The position numbers and the translations under genes are program-made. Below the pieces are notes generated by a model. The model saw only the letters and a program-made list of their open reading frames with translations, did not search any database and was not told the origin of the DNA. A stretch of 64,000 nucleotides of DNA from Alphaproteobacteria bacterium (lineage in GTDB: Bacteria > Pseudomonadota > Alphaproteobacteria > Acetobacterales > Acetobacteraceae), in contig JAPLOH010000110.1 in assembly GCA_026400845.1 (NCBI GenBank), positions 1 to 64,000 on the forward strand, given 5' to 3'. Shown one piece after another: positions 8,941 to 17,451 of this stretch (its first letter is position 1; the number at the start of each line of letters is the position of its first letter).

Positions 8941-9293
8941 TGCCGACCCCCACCGAAATCCGCCTCCGGCGCGAGCAGAAACTGATCGAGGTCAGCTTCG
9001 ACGACGGGGCGGCATTCTCCCTGCCGGCGGAATATCTGCGGGTGGAGAGCCCGAGCGCGGAAGTGCAGGGCCACGGCCCGGGCGAGCGCAAAACCATCGC
9101 CGGGCGCCGCCATGTCGGCATCATGACCGTCGAGCCGGTGGGCAACTACGCGGTCAGGCTGATGTTCGACGATCTCCACGATACCGGCATCTATTCGTGG
9201 GACTACCTGTACGACCTCGGGCGCGACCAGACCCGGCGCTGGCATGCCTATCTCGACGCGCTGAAGGCCAAGGGATTGTCGCGCGATCCGTGA
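8940..9293 (+). CDS. DUF971 family protein (gamma-butyrobetaine hydroxylase-like N-terminal domain)
   Basis: This 117-residue single-domain protein begins PTEIRLRREQKLIEVSFDDGAAFSLPAEYLRVESPSAEVQGHG and contains VEPVGNYAVRLMFDDLHDTGIYSWDYLYDLG, the DUF971 signature. The domain occurs alone in many Proteobacteria, is often linked to Fe-S cluster or Mrp contexts, and occurs fused to BBOX-type dioxygenases. Its exact role is unknown. The start overlaps the Trm112-like stop, so it is co-translated with it and ends the operon that begins with the thioredoxin gene. Confidence 0.85.
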   Translation: MPTPTEIRLRREQKLIEVSFDDGAAFSLPAEYLRVESPSAEVQGHGPGERKTIAGRRHVGIMTVEPVGNYAVRLMFDDLHDTGIYSWDYLYDLGRDQTRRWHAYLDALKAKGLSRDP

Positions 9294-9372
9294 GGCTGCA
9301 CGCGGCAATGGGTTTGGCGTGAAGGCGCGCGGCCTGTAGAGTGTACGGAGTCTCGGAGTTTCGACCCCTTCC

Positions 9373-10551
9373 ATGTGGCTGCGCGCGACCAGGATCGATC
9401 GCTACGTGTTGCGCCAGCTCCTGGCCGGGCTGCTCGCCGTCACGTTCGGGCTGGCGGCACTGATCTGGCTCACCCAGTCGCTGCGTTTCGTCGAGCTGGT
9501 GGTGAACCGTGGGCTGTCCTTCGGGGTGTTTCTGCAGCTCACCTCGCTGCTGCTGCCGAATTTCGTCGCCATCATCCTGCCGATCGCCTGCTTCGTGGTG
9601 ACGCTGTTCGTTTACCACCGGCTTGCCGGCGATCGCGAATTGACGGTGATGCGCGGTGCCGGCCTGTCGCAATGGGCGGTCGCGCGCCCGGCGCTCGCCA
9701 TGGCGGTGGGGGCGATGGTGTGCCTCTATGCGCTCAACCTCGCGGTGGTGCCGGCCTCCTCGGCGGCGTTCCGCGAATTCCAGTTCGAGATCCGCAATCG
9801 CGTGGTGGCCTTCCTGTTGCAGGAGGGGGTGTTCACCTCGGTCTCGGAGAACCTCACCGTCTATGTGCGGGCGCGGGACCGCGACGGCACGTTGCGCGGC
9901 CTCCTGATCGATGATGCCCGCAACCCCGCCAGCCACGCCACCATCCTCGCCGAAAGCGGCCGGCTCATCATGGACAGCGGCGCGCCGCGGGTACTCCTGG
10001 TGAACGGCAGCCGGGAGGAGCTTGATCATCGCACCGGCCGGTTGAACGTGCTGAGTTTCGCCGAGAACACCGTGGAGCTGGCCGATACCGACCGCAGCGG
10101 CGAGCAGCGCTTCCGCGACCCCTCGGAGATGACGATCGCCGAATTGTTCAACCCCAACCCCGCGATCGTCCCGGCGCGGGATTTCGGCAAGCTGCGCATG
10201 GAGGCGCACCGGCGGCTGGCGAGCCCGTTCTCCGCGGCCGGCTACACGTTGATCGCCCTCGCCGCGGTGCTGACCGGGGCCTTTCGCCGCCATGGCAGCT
10301 TGTTGCGGCCCTTCGCGAGCATTCTGCTGATCGTGGCGCTGGTGGCCGGCGGGCTGGCGGTCGCCAATCTGGCGGCCAAGCAAAACGCGCTGCTGCCCCT
10401 GGTCTGGCTGCATGCGTTGGTGCCCGGCGTGCTGGCGGCCTGGGCGCTGCTGGCGCCGCAGTTCGGCGCGCTGCCGGCCGGGCTCATGACGCGCCGTCCG
10501 CCGCCGGGTGGTTTCGCGCCAGGCCGGCTGCCGCCGGCCGGGGCAAGGTAG
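9373..10551 (+). CDS. lptF: LPS export ABC transporter permease LptF
   Basis: This 392-residue inner-membrane permease of the YjgP/YjgQ family has six expected membrane helices split around a periplasmic beta-jellyroll region (about residues 120-270). It starts MWLRATRIDRYVLRQLLAGLLAVTFGLAALIWL, and has LTVMRGAGLSQWAVARPAL in the cytoplasmic coupling region. With LptG and the ATPase LptB (not in this window) it extracts LPS from the inner membrane. It begins the envelope operon lptF-lptG-lptD-surA-rsmA and is followed after four bases by lptG. Confidence 0.93.
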   Translation: MWLRATRIDRYVLRQLLAGLLAVTFGLAALIWLTQSLRFVELVVNRGLSFGVFLQLTSLLLPNFVAIILPIACFVVTLFVYHRLAGDRELTVMRGAGLSQWAVARPALAMAVGAMVCLYALNLAVVPASSAAFREFQFEIRNRVVAFLLQEGVFTSVSENLTVYVRARDRDGTLRGLLIDDARNPASHATILAESGRLIMDSGAPRVLLVNGSREELDHRTGRLNVLSFAENTVELADTDRSGEQRFRDPSEMTIAELFNPNPAIVPARDFGKLRMEAHRRLASPFSAAGYTLIALAAVLTGAFRRHGSLLRPFASILLIVALVAGGLAVANLAAKQNALLPLVWLHALVPGVLAAWALLAPQFGALPAGLMTRRPPPGGFAPGRLPPAGAR

Positions 10552-10555
10552 GCCG

Positions 10556-11668
10556 GTGCGCTTCGCGACAACCCTCTCGCTCTACATCGCCCGCGTCTTC
10601 ACGCTCTCGGTGCTTGGGATGTTGGCGGCGCTGAGCTTCGTGGTCGGGCTGTTCGATTTCATCGAACTGCTGCGCCGCGCGGCGACCAAGCCGGATGCGA
10701 CGCTCGCCATCGTCGCCGAGATCGGCGGGCTGCGGCTGCCGTGGATCGCCATGCATATCCTGCCCTTCGCGGTGCTGCTCGGCGGCATCATGGCGTTCTG
10801 GCGGCTGACCCGCTCGTCGGAGCTGATCGTGGCGCGCGCCGCCGGGGTGTCGGCCTGGCAGTTTCTCGCCGCGCCGGTGCTGGCGGCGATCGCTCTCGGC
10901 GCTTTCGCCACCGCGGCGATCAGCCCGCTCTCGGCCAGCATGCGCGGCCGCGCCGAGGTGCTGGAGACGCGCTACCTCAAGACCGGCGGTGGGCCGATGG
11001 CGCTGAACGGCGGTGCGCTGTGGCTGCGCCAGTCCGACCGCCAGCTTGATCCGCTGGGGGTGGCGATACTGCATGCCGCAGGGGTGGCGCTGCGCGACGG
11101 GGCGTTGACGGCGCAGGCGGTCAGCGTTTTCCGGCTCGACCAGCGCGATCAGCTGATCCAGCGCATCGAGGCCACCGGCGCGCGGCTCGAGGGTGACGCC
11201 TGGGTGCTCGACAATGCGCGCCGGGTGACGCCGAACCATCTGCCGGAGCCGGCGCAGTCGATCCGCCTGCCGACGGAGATGACGGTCGATCGGGTGCAGG
11301 AGAGCTTCGCCGCGCCGGACACCTTCTCGGTCTGGGCGCTGCCGCCCTTCATCGCCCTGCTGGAGCATTCCGGCTTCTCGGCGATCCGCCACCGGCTGCA
11401 ATTCCAGAGCCTGCTTGCCCTGCCGCTGCTGGCCGGCACGATGGCGCTGGTGGCCGCCGGGTTCTCGATGCGCCCGGCCCGGCGCGGCGGCGTGGCGCGG
11501 ATGATCGGCAGCGGGGTGGCGGCCGGCTTCGCGCTGTTCGTGGTCACCAAGATCGCCGAGGAATTCGGCCAGTCCGGCGCGCTGCCCGCGGTGCTGGCGG
11601 CCTGGGCGCCGGCGGCGGCGGGGCTGCTGCTGTCGGTGTCGCTCCTGCTCCATCTGGAGGATGGCTGA
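10556..11668 (+). CDS. lptG: LPS export ABC transporter permease LptG
   Basis: This 370-residue partner permease of LptF starts with GTG 10556. It begins FATTLSLYIARVFTLSVLGMLAALSFVVGLFDFIELLRR and includes LTRSSELIVARAAGVSAWQFL, the helix that contacts LptB, then a periplasmic domain and three C-terminal membrane segments. Gram-negative LPS transport needs the LptB2FG complex. The frame is open further upstream but that part overlaps lptF, so the GTG four bases after the lptF stop is the sensible start. lptD follows two bases after the stop. Confidence 0.93.
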   Translation: MRFATTLSLYIARVFTLSVLGMLAALSFVVGLFDFIELLRRAATKPDATLAIVAEIGGLRLPWIAMHILPFAVLLGGIMAFWRLTRSSELIVARAAGVSAWQFLAAPVLAAIALGAFATAAISPLSASMRGRAEVLETRYLKTGGGPMALNGGALWLRQSDRQLDPLGVAILHAAGVALRDGALTAQAVSVFRLDQRDQLIQRIEATGARLEGDAWVLDNARRVTPNHLPEPAQSIRLPTEMTVDRVQESFAAPDTFSVWALPPFIALLEHSGFSAIRHRLQFQSLLALPLLAGTMALVAAGFSMRPARRGGVARMIGSGVAAGFALFVVTKIAEEFGQSGALPAVLAAWAPAAAGLLLSVSLLLHLEDG

Positions 11669-11670
11669 GC

Positions 11671-13878
11671 ATGAAGGCGCCGTTGCGGATACTGCTCGCG
11701 ACTTGCCTGGCGCTGCTCGGCGTGGCGGTGACGGGTATCGAGCGCCCGGGCGCCCAGCCGCGCCCGCCGGGCGGCCCGTCGGCGCCGATCCGCCAGGACC
11801 AGCCGACATTCTACCAGGCCGATCAGGCCGAATATGACCGTGATCGCGGCATCGCCATCCTGCGCGGCCATGTCGAGCTGTGGCAGGACCCGCGGATGTT
11901 GCTGGCCGACATGGTGACCTACGACCGCAACACCGGCGTTGCCACCGCCAAGGGCAATGTCGTGCTGCTGGAGCCCGATGGCCAGACGGTGTTCGCCGAT
12001 GAGGCGGAATTGTCGGAAGGCATGAAGCAAGGCGTGCTCGCCGGTATGCGGGCGCTGCTCCCCGAGAACGGCCGCCTCGCCGCCAGCGGAGCGCGGCGGA
12101 TCGACGGGCGGATCAACGAATTGTCCCGCGTCGTCTACTCCACCTGCGACCTCTGCAAGGACGACCCGACCAAGCCGCCGCTGTGGCAGATCCGCGCCGC
12201 CGAAGCGGTGCAGGACACCGACAACAAGATGATCGAATACCGTGATGTCGTGGTCGACATGTTCGGCTTCCCGGTCATCTGGCTGCCCTACCTCACCCAC
12301 CCCGACCCCTCGCAGAAGCGGGCGAGCGGGCTGCTGACGCCGAATTTCGGCCTCTCCAAACACCTCGGCGCCTTCTTCGGGCAACCCTACTACTGGGTGA
12401 TCGACGCGCAGTCGGACGCCACCATCACGCCGCTGGTGGCAACCAGGAACGGCCCCGCCGTCGTGATCGACTATCGCCGCCGCTTCAACGACGGGATGGT
12501 CTCGATCAACGCCGGGATTGCCCAGTTCGGCGGCGAGCCGGGCGCCCATGTCATCGCCAAGGGGAAGTTCGCGATCGACGAGGTCTGGCGCTGGGGGTTC
12601 GATGTGCAGCGCACCACCAGCCTCAACTATATGCGCGACTTCCGGATCGCCGGCGCCCAGACCGTGCTCACCAGCCAGGCCTATCTCGAAGGCTTTGGCC
12701 AGGGCGCCTGGACGCGGATCGACACCCGCGCCTACCAGGCACTGTCGAGCCCGGTGCGCGCGGAAAAACTGCCCTATGTTCTGCCGCGCTATGAATACAG
12801 CTTCGTAAGCGCGCCCGGCTGGCTCGGCGGGCGGGTATCGGTGGATGCCGGCGCGTTCAACATCTTCCGCTACTCCGGCACCAACACCCAGCGCGCCAGC
12901 CTCGCGATGGCCTGGGACGGCAGCGCCATCGGCCGGCTCGGCGATGTCTGGAGTGCCCGCGTGCAGGTGGAGAGCGCGACTTACTACGCCCATCAGTATG
13001 ACCAGCAGCCGAATTTCGGACCCAACGGCACCGTCAATGCGGCGCAGGCGATGCCGACCGCCGCCGTGCGCCTCAATCTCCCGTTTGCCCGCAACAGCGG
13101 CAGCTGGGGCACACAGATACTGGAGCCGATCGCCCAGGCGGTCGTCGCGCCGCGCGGCAGCACCTACCGGGGCACGCTGATCCCCAACGAGGACAGCCTC
13201 GATCAGGACTTCACCGACGCCAACCTGTTCTCGCTCAACCGCTTCCCCGGCATCGACCGCATGGAGGGTGGGGTGCGCTTCAACGTGGCACTGCACGCCG
13301 CCTGGTACCTGCCGGCCGGCGGCACCATCGACGCGCTGGTCGGCCAGAGTTTTCGCGCCCGGCCGGACCGCAGCTTCCTCGCCGAGTCCGGCCTCGAGAA
13401 GACCGCGAGCGACATCGTCAGCCATCTCTCCTACACGCCGAACAAATGGTTCGACATCACCACCCGCCAGCGCTTCGACAACAAGAGCATGAAAATCCGC
13501 TTCGCCGAAGCGCTCGCCGGCTATGGCCCGGAATGGGCGCGGTTCTCCACCGGCTACACCTATTCGGTGACTAACCCGTTCTATTATTTCGATACTGCCG
13601 GCGGCTCGGCGCTGGCCACCAAGCCGCGCAACGAACTGGTCGCCGGAGTGGCCACCACCGCCGGCCCCTACCGGCTGCACACCAGCGCAAGGCGAGATCT
13701 GCAACTCAACAAGATGGTGTCCCTCGCCGCCGGCGGCAGCTACGAGGACGAGTGCTTCATCTTCGACTTGAGCTTGCAGCGGCGCTATACCTCCATCAAC
13801 AACGACCGCGGTGCGAGTACCGTCCTATTCGAGATCACCTTCAAGACGATCGGCCAGTTCGGCTTCCACGCGCTGTGA
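11671..13878 (+). CDS. lptD: LPS assembly outer-membrane protein LptD
   Basis: This 735-residue protein starts with a signal peptide (LRILLATCLALLGVAVTG), followed by an OstA/LptA-like jellyroll (ADQAEYDRDRGIAILRGHVELWQDPRMLLAD, TYDRNTGVATAKGNVVL) and then a large beta-barrel with many alternating strands to the end. LptD inserts LPS into the outer leaflet, together with LptE. Two Cys close together (YSTCDLCKDDP near residue 155) and a late Cys (DECFIFDLSLQ) probably form the disulphides needed for LptD activation. It is part of the envelope operon and ends 31 bases before surA. Confidence 0.93.
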   Translation: MKAPLRILLATCLALLGVAVTGIERPGAQPRPPGGPSAPIRQDQPTFYQADQAEYDRDRGIAILRGHVELWQDPRMLLADMVTYDRNTGVATAKGNVVLLEPDGQTVFADEAELSEGMKQGVLAGMRALLPENGRLAASGARRIDGRINELSRVVYSTCDLCKDDPTKPPLWQIRAAEAVQDTDNKMIEYRDVVVDMFGFPVIWLPYLTHPDPSQKRASGLLTPNFGLSKHLGAFFGQPYYWVIDAQSDATITPLVATRNGPAVVIDYRRRFNDGMVSINAGIAQFGGEPGAHVIAKGKFAIDEVWRWGFDVQRTTSLNYMRDFRIAGAQTVLTSQAYLEGFGQGAWTRIDTRAYQALSSPVRAEKLPYVLPRYEYSFVSAPGWLGGRVSVDAGAFNIFRYSGTNTQRASLAMAWDGSAIGRLGDVWSARVQVESATYYAHQYDQQPNFGPNGTVNAAQAMPTAAVRLNLPFARNSGSWGTQILEPIAQAVVAPRGSTYRGTLIPNEDSLDQDFTDANLFSLNRFPGIDRMEGGVRFNVALHAAWYLPAGGTIDALVGQSFRARPDRSFLAESGLEKTASDIVSHLSYTPNKWFDITTRQRFDNKSMKIRFAEALAGYGPEWARFSTGYTYSVTNPFYYFDTAGGSALATKPRNELVAGVATTAGPYRLHTSARRDLQLNKMVSLAAGGSYEDECFIFDLSLQRRYTSINNDRGASTVLFEITFKTIGQFGFHAL

Positions 13879-13909
13879 CGACCGGCCATACCGGAGTGAA
13901 TCCCCAGAG

Positions 13910-15232
13910 ATGACGACGCCTTTCCGCATTCCGACCTGGGCCCGGCCCGCGCTGCTGGCGCTCGGCCTCGCCGTGGCATTCATGCCGGCGGCCGGCATCG
14001 CCCAGCCAGCCATCAAGCCGACCGCCAGCCCCGATGCCGCGCGCATCGTCGCCATCGTCAACGGCGAGGTGATCGCGCAGGGCGACGTGGACAACCGCCG
14101 CCGCCTGTTCGCGCTCTCCGCCGGCATGGGCGCAGCACCCGAGGTACTGTCCCGGCTGACCGGGCAGGTGACCAACCAGCTTGTCGACGAGCGGCTCAAG
14201 CTGCGCGAGATGCAGCGGCGCCAGGTCGTGGTGCCCGATGTCGCGATCGCCGAAGCGATCCGCAATCTCGAAAACCGCAACGGCATGCCGGAGGGCGCCA
14301 TGCGCAAGCGCCTCGGCGCCGACGGGGTGGCGATGCGCACGCTGATCGACCAGATCCGCGTGCAAATCGGCTGGGGACAGGTGCTGCGCCTGGCGATGGG
14401 CACCCAGTTGACGGTTTCCGAAGCCGATCTTGTGCAGCGCGAAAACAGCATCAAGGCGCTGGTCGGGCAGATGGAGTTCCGCATCGGCGAAATCCTCGTC
14501 GCCTACCCGAGCCCGGAAAAGACCGAGGACGCCCGCCGCTTTGCCGAAACCATCATCCAGCAACTGCGCGCCGGCGCCCCCTTCCCGGTGGTCGCCGCCC
14601 AGTTCAGCCAGAGCCAGAGTGCACTGCAAGGCGGCGACGCCGGCTGGGTGCAGGGTATCGAACTCGATCCCGCGGTTCTGCGGGTCGCCGGCGAGATGCC
14701 CGAGGGTGCGGTCAGCAACCCCATTCCGGTGCCGGGCGGCCTCTCGATCGTGACGCTGCGCGGCAAACGCCAGATCGGCCGCGATCAGGCGACGATGATG
14801 ACGCTGCGCCAGGTGTTCTACAAATTCGCCACCCCGCTGCTGCAGGAAAATCCCACCGACGCGCAGCGCCAGCTGATCGAGCGGGCGCGGCAGATCGGCA
14901 CCAACGCGAAATCCTGCTCCGATATGGAGGCCGCGGCCAAGGCGGCCGGTGATGAGAAGGGCGGCGACCCCGGCGAGGTCCGGCTGGAAGGGGTCCAGGT
15001 TCCCGCCCTGCGCCAGCTCATGGGCAGCCAGCCCGTCGGCAAGGGAACCCAGCCGCTGATCGCCGACGACGGCGTCGCAGTGATGATGATCTGCTCGCGC
15101 GAGGTCAAGACGCTCGAACTGCCCAATCGGCGCGAGTTGGCGGACCGCATCCTCGGCGAGCGCGCGGAGCTTGCGGCCCGCCAGATGATCCGGGACCTTC
15201 AGCGGCGGGCGGTGATTGAATATCGCAACTGA
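13910..15232 (+). CDS. surA: Periplasmic chaperone / peptidyl-prolyl isomerase SurA
   Basis: This 440-residue protein starts at ATG 13910 with a signal peptide (ALLALGLAVAFMPAAGIAQ). A SurA N-terminal chaperone domain (ARIVAIVNGEVIAQGDVDNRRRLFA) is followed by a parvulin domain at about residues 180-290 (FRIGEILVAYPSPEKTEDA, GGDAGWVQGIELDPAV) and a second PPIase-like region. SurA escorts outer-membrane proteins, including LptD, whose gene lies directly upstream. The end overlaps the rsmA start by 17 bases. The pdxA gene often found between surA and rsmA is absent here. Confidence 0.92.
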   Translation: MTTPFRIPTWARPALLALGLAVAFMPAAGIAQPAIKPTASPDAARIVAIVNGEVIAQGDVDNRRRLFALSAGMGAAPEVLSRLTGQVTNQLVDERLKLREMQRRQVVVPDVAIAEAIRNLENRNGMPEGAMRKRLGADGVAMRTLIDQIRVQIGWGQVLRLAMGTQLTVSEADLVQRENSIKALVGQMEFRIGEILVAYPSPEKTEDARRFAETIIQQLRAGAPFPVVAAQFSQSQSALQGGDAGWVQGIELDPAVLRVAGEMPEGAVSNPIPVPGGLSIVTLRGKRQIGRDQATMMTLRQVFYKFATPLLQENPTDAQRQLIERARQIGTNAKSCSDMEAAAKAAGDEKGGDPGEVRLEGVQVPALRQLMGSQPVGKGTQPLIADDGVAVMMICSREVKTLELPNRRELADRILGERAELAARQMIRDLQRRAVIEYRN

Positions 15233-16061
15233 CGCCGTCGCTCTGCCGCCGCTGCGCGATGTCATCGCGCGGCACGGCCTCGATGCGCGGCGCTCGCTCG
15301 GCCAGCATTTCCTGCTCGATGCCAATCTGATCGGGCGCATCGTTCGCCAGGCCGGCGATCTCGCGGGGCGCCATGTCGTCGAGGTCGGCCCGGGCCCCGG
15401 CGGGCTCACCCGCGGGTTGCTGGCAAGCGACGCGGCCGAAGTGGTGGCGGTCGAAATCGACCAGCGCGCGGTTGGCGCCGTCAGCGAGCTGGCGCTGTCG
15501 GCCGGCGGGCGGTTGCGGGTGATCGAGGCCGATGCGCTGAAATCGGATCTCACGGCGCTGGTACCCGCGCCCCGCCAGATCATCGCCAACCTGCCGTACA
15601 ACATCGGCTCGCCTTTGCTCGTCGGCTGGCTGCGCCAGGCCGCGCAATGGGAGCGCTTCACCCTGATGTTCCAGGAGGAGGTTGCCGAGCGCATCTGCGC
15701 CGCGCCGGGCAGCGACGCCTATGGACGGTTGTCGGTTCTCGCACAGTGGATCTGCACCGCGGAGCTGCGACTGCGCATCCCGGCCGCCGCCTTCGTGCCG
15801 CCGCCCAAGGTGGTCTCCGCCGTCGTCACCCTCACTCCCCGGCCGGCGCAACCCACCGCTGCCGCCTTCGCCATCATGGAGCGGGTGACCGCCGCCGCTT
15901 TCGGCCAGCGTCGCAAAATGCTGCGCGGGGCACTGAAATCGATCGGCGGCGAGAGACTGCTGGACGCCGCGGCCATCGACGGCGTCCGCCGCGCCGAGAC
16001 CTTGTCGATCGCCGAATTCGTCCGGCTCACCGAGGCGCTGATGTCCATCGAGGCCGCATGA
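15216..16061 (+). CDS. rsmA: 16S rRNA (adenine1518-N6/adenine1519-N6)-dimethyltransferase
   Basis: This 281-residue KsgA/RsmA enzyme uses SAM to dimethylate two adenines in helix 45 of 16S rRNA late in small-subunit assembly. The SAM site is VVEVGPGPGGLTRGLL, the catalytic motif IV is NLPYNIGSPLL, and SLGQHFLLD is the conserved start. The TTG at 15216 lies inside the end of surA (17-base overlap) and gives a full-length N-terminus. The stop overlaps the ATG of the next gene (ATGA), so translation is coupled. Confidence 0.93.
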   Translation: MNIATDAVALPPLRDVIARHGLDARRSLGQHFLLDANLIGRIVRQAGDLAGRHVVEVGPGPGGLTRGLLASDAAEVVAVEIDQRAVGAVSELALSAGGRLRVIEADALKSDLTALVPAPRQIIANLPYNIGSPLLVGWLRQAAQWERFTLMFQEEVAERICAAPGSDAYGRLSVLAQWICTAELRLRIPAAAFVPPPKVVSAVVTLTPRPAQPTAAAFAIMERVTAAAFGQRRKMLRGALKSIGGERLLDAAAIDGVRRAETLSIAEFVRLTEALMSIEAA

Positions 16062-16828
16062 TTTCCACCTTCATCCCCCGTGCGGCCCTCGTCACCGGCG
16101 CAGGCAAGCGCATCGGCCGCGCCATCGCCATCGCACTCGCCGAATCCGGTTTCGCGGTGGCTGTGCATTGCCGCGACAGCGTGGCCGAAGCCGAGCTCAC
16201 CGCGGCGGACATCCGCGCCCATGGCGTCGCCGCCTGCGTGTTGCGGGCCGATCTTGCCGAGGAAACCCAGGTAGACCAGCTGATCCCCTCCGCCACCGCG
16301 GCGCTCGGCCCGATCGGCGTGCTGGTGAACAGCGCCTCGACCTTCGAGCGCGACGAATGGCACGACGCCACTCGCGAATCGTGGGATCGCCACATCGAGC
16401 CCAATCTCCGCGCCCCTTTCGTGCTCACCCAGGCGCTTGCCCGACAGCTTCCGCCGCCCGCCGAGGGGGTGGTGGTGAACCTGCTGGACGAACGGGTATG
16501 GTCTCTGACGCCGCATTTCATGAGCTACACGATTTCCAAGGCCGCGTTGTGGGCGCTGACCCAGACGATGGCCCTCGCCCTTGCGCCGCGTATCCGCGTG
16601 GTCGGCATCGGCCCCGGACCCACCATCCCCTCGCCGCGCCAGAGCGACGCCCAGTTCGCCCGCCAGGCCGCCTCCGTCCCGCTCGGACACGGATCATGCC
16701 CCGAGGAGGTTGCCCGCGCCGTGCTGATGCTGCTCGAATTGCGCTCGATGACCGGCCAGATGATCGCGCTCGACGGCGGGCAGCATCTGCAATGGTCGCC
16801 CGCCGCCGGCCCGGCGATCGAGGAATGA
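16058..16828 (+). CDS. Short-chain dehydrogenase, probably pteridine reductase / FolM-like
   Basis: This 256-residue SDR has the cofactor motif TGAGKRIGRAIAIALAESG near residue 13, an NSAST element and the catalytic YTISK. The Arg in the TGxxxRIG form of the cofactor motif is the feature that separates pteridine reductases (PTR1, FolM) from other SDRs, where Gly is usual. It overlaps rsmA and folB by four bases each. Pairing with folB points to dihydromonapterin or dihydrofolate reduction in pterin metabolism (inference). The substrate is not proven. Confidence 0.82.
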   Translation: MISTFIPRAALVTGAGKRIGRAIAIALAESGFAVAVHCRDSVAEAELTAADIRAHGVAACVLRADLAEETQVDQLIPSATAALGPIGVLVNSASTFERDEWHDATRESWDRHIEPNLRAPFVLTQALARQLPPPAEGVVVNLLDERVWSLTPHFMSYTISKAALWALTQTMALALAPRIRVVGIGPGPTIPSPRQSDAQFARQAASVPLGHGSCPEEVARAVLMLLELRSMTGQMIALDGGQHLQWSPAAGPAIEE

Positions 16829-17235
16829 GCATCGCCAGCGCCGGGCGGCGGATACGTCATGTGTTCTTGCGGGACCTCGAGCTGGCCGCGCGGATCGGGG
16901 TCTATGCCTCCGAGCATGGCCGCACCCAGCGGATCCGGGTCAATGTCGATCTCGGCGCCGAGGAAACGGGCGAGGACGGGGTGGATGATCTCGATCGGGT
17001 GGTGGACTACAGCGTGATCGTGGACCGCTTGCGCGCCCTCGTTGCGGCCGGGCATGTGCGGCTGGTGGAGACTTTGGCCGAGCGGATCGCCGCCGTCTGC
17101 CTCGAAGACCCGCGCATTCTGAGTGCCCGCATCCGGGTGGAGAAGCTTGACATCTACCCCGATGCCAGCAGCGTCGGCGTCGAGATCGAACGGGTGCGTG
17201 CAGTGGATTGTCCACTTGGCGCGGTTCCCCCTTGA
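16825..17235 (+). CDS. folB: Dihydroneopterin aldolase FolB
   Basis: This 136-residue protein has the FolB family layout: VFLRDLELAARIGVYASEHGRTQRIRVNVDLGAEE, DLDRVVDYSVIVDRLRALV and VETLAERIAAVCL, ending in RIRVEKLDIYPDASSVGVEIER. FolB cleaves or epimerises 7,8-dihydroneopterin in folate synthesis, and the conserved Glu (in YASE) and Tyr (in VVDYS) are present. The ATG overlaps the SDR stop by four bases, which supports a shared pterin role. It is the last gene of the long operon. Confidence 0.9.
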   Translation: MSIASAGRRIRHVFLRDLELAARIGVYASEHGRTQRIRVNVDLGAEETGEDGVDDLDRVVDYSVIVDRLRALVAAGHVRLVETLAERIAAVCLEDPRILSARIRVEKLDIYPDASSVGVEIERVRAVDCPLGAVPP

Positions 17236-17451
17236 GTTACAGTGACATGGCGGCCTTTCTTGAGCCTGTTACTGGTTTGTCACATTGAAATTAAGCAAAA
17301 TCAATGCATTAGAGATTTTGCGCAAATTCCGGGCAGCCTCGTGAAGCGCAGGTATTCCGCCATGTTCACCAAGCTGAACCGGCGTTCTGCACAGAGTTAT
17401 CCACCGGAATCGTGGATGAAATCGCCGGACGCTGCGGAGAGATGAGGCAGG
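17236..17451 (+). other. AT-richer intergenic region before the acyl-CoA synthetase gene
   Basis: This 216-base gap is clearly richer in A/T (about 17275-17335) than its surroundings and probably carries the promoter of the acyl-CoA synthetase gene; TTGAAA at about 17285 could be a -35 element with a poor -10 after it. It also holds TTATCCACC at 17397-17405, one base from a DnaA box. No terminator or RNA gene was recognised. Confidence 0.4.

Noticed and set aside
11149-13704. Open frame of 851 codons antisense to lptG/lptD
   Set aside because: A shadow of lptD codon bias. lptD has a signal peptide, family motifs and correct spacing to its neighbours.
17397-17405. DnaA-box-like TTATCCACC in an AT-richer gap
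   Set aside because: A single site with one mismatch, no cluster of boxes and no origin-type neighbours (dnaA, parA, hemE). Not enough for an origin.
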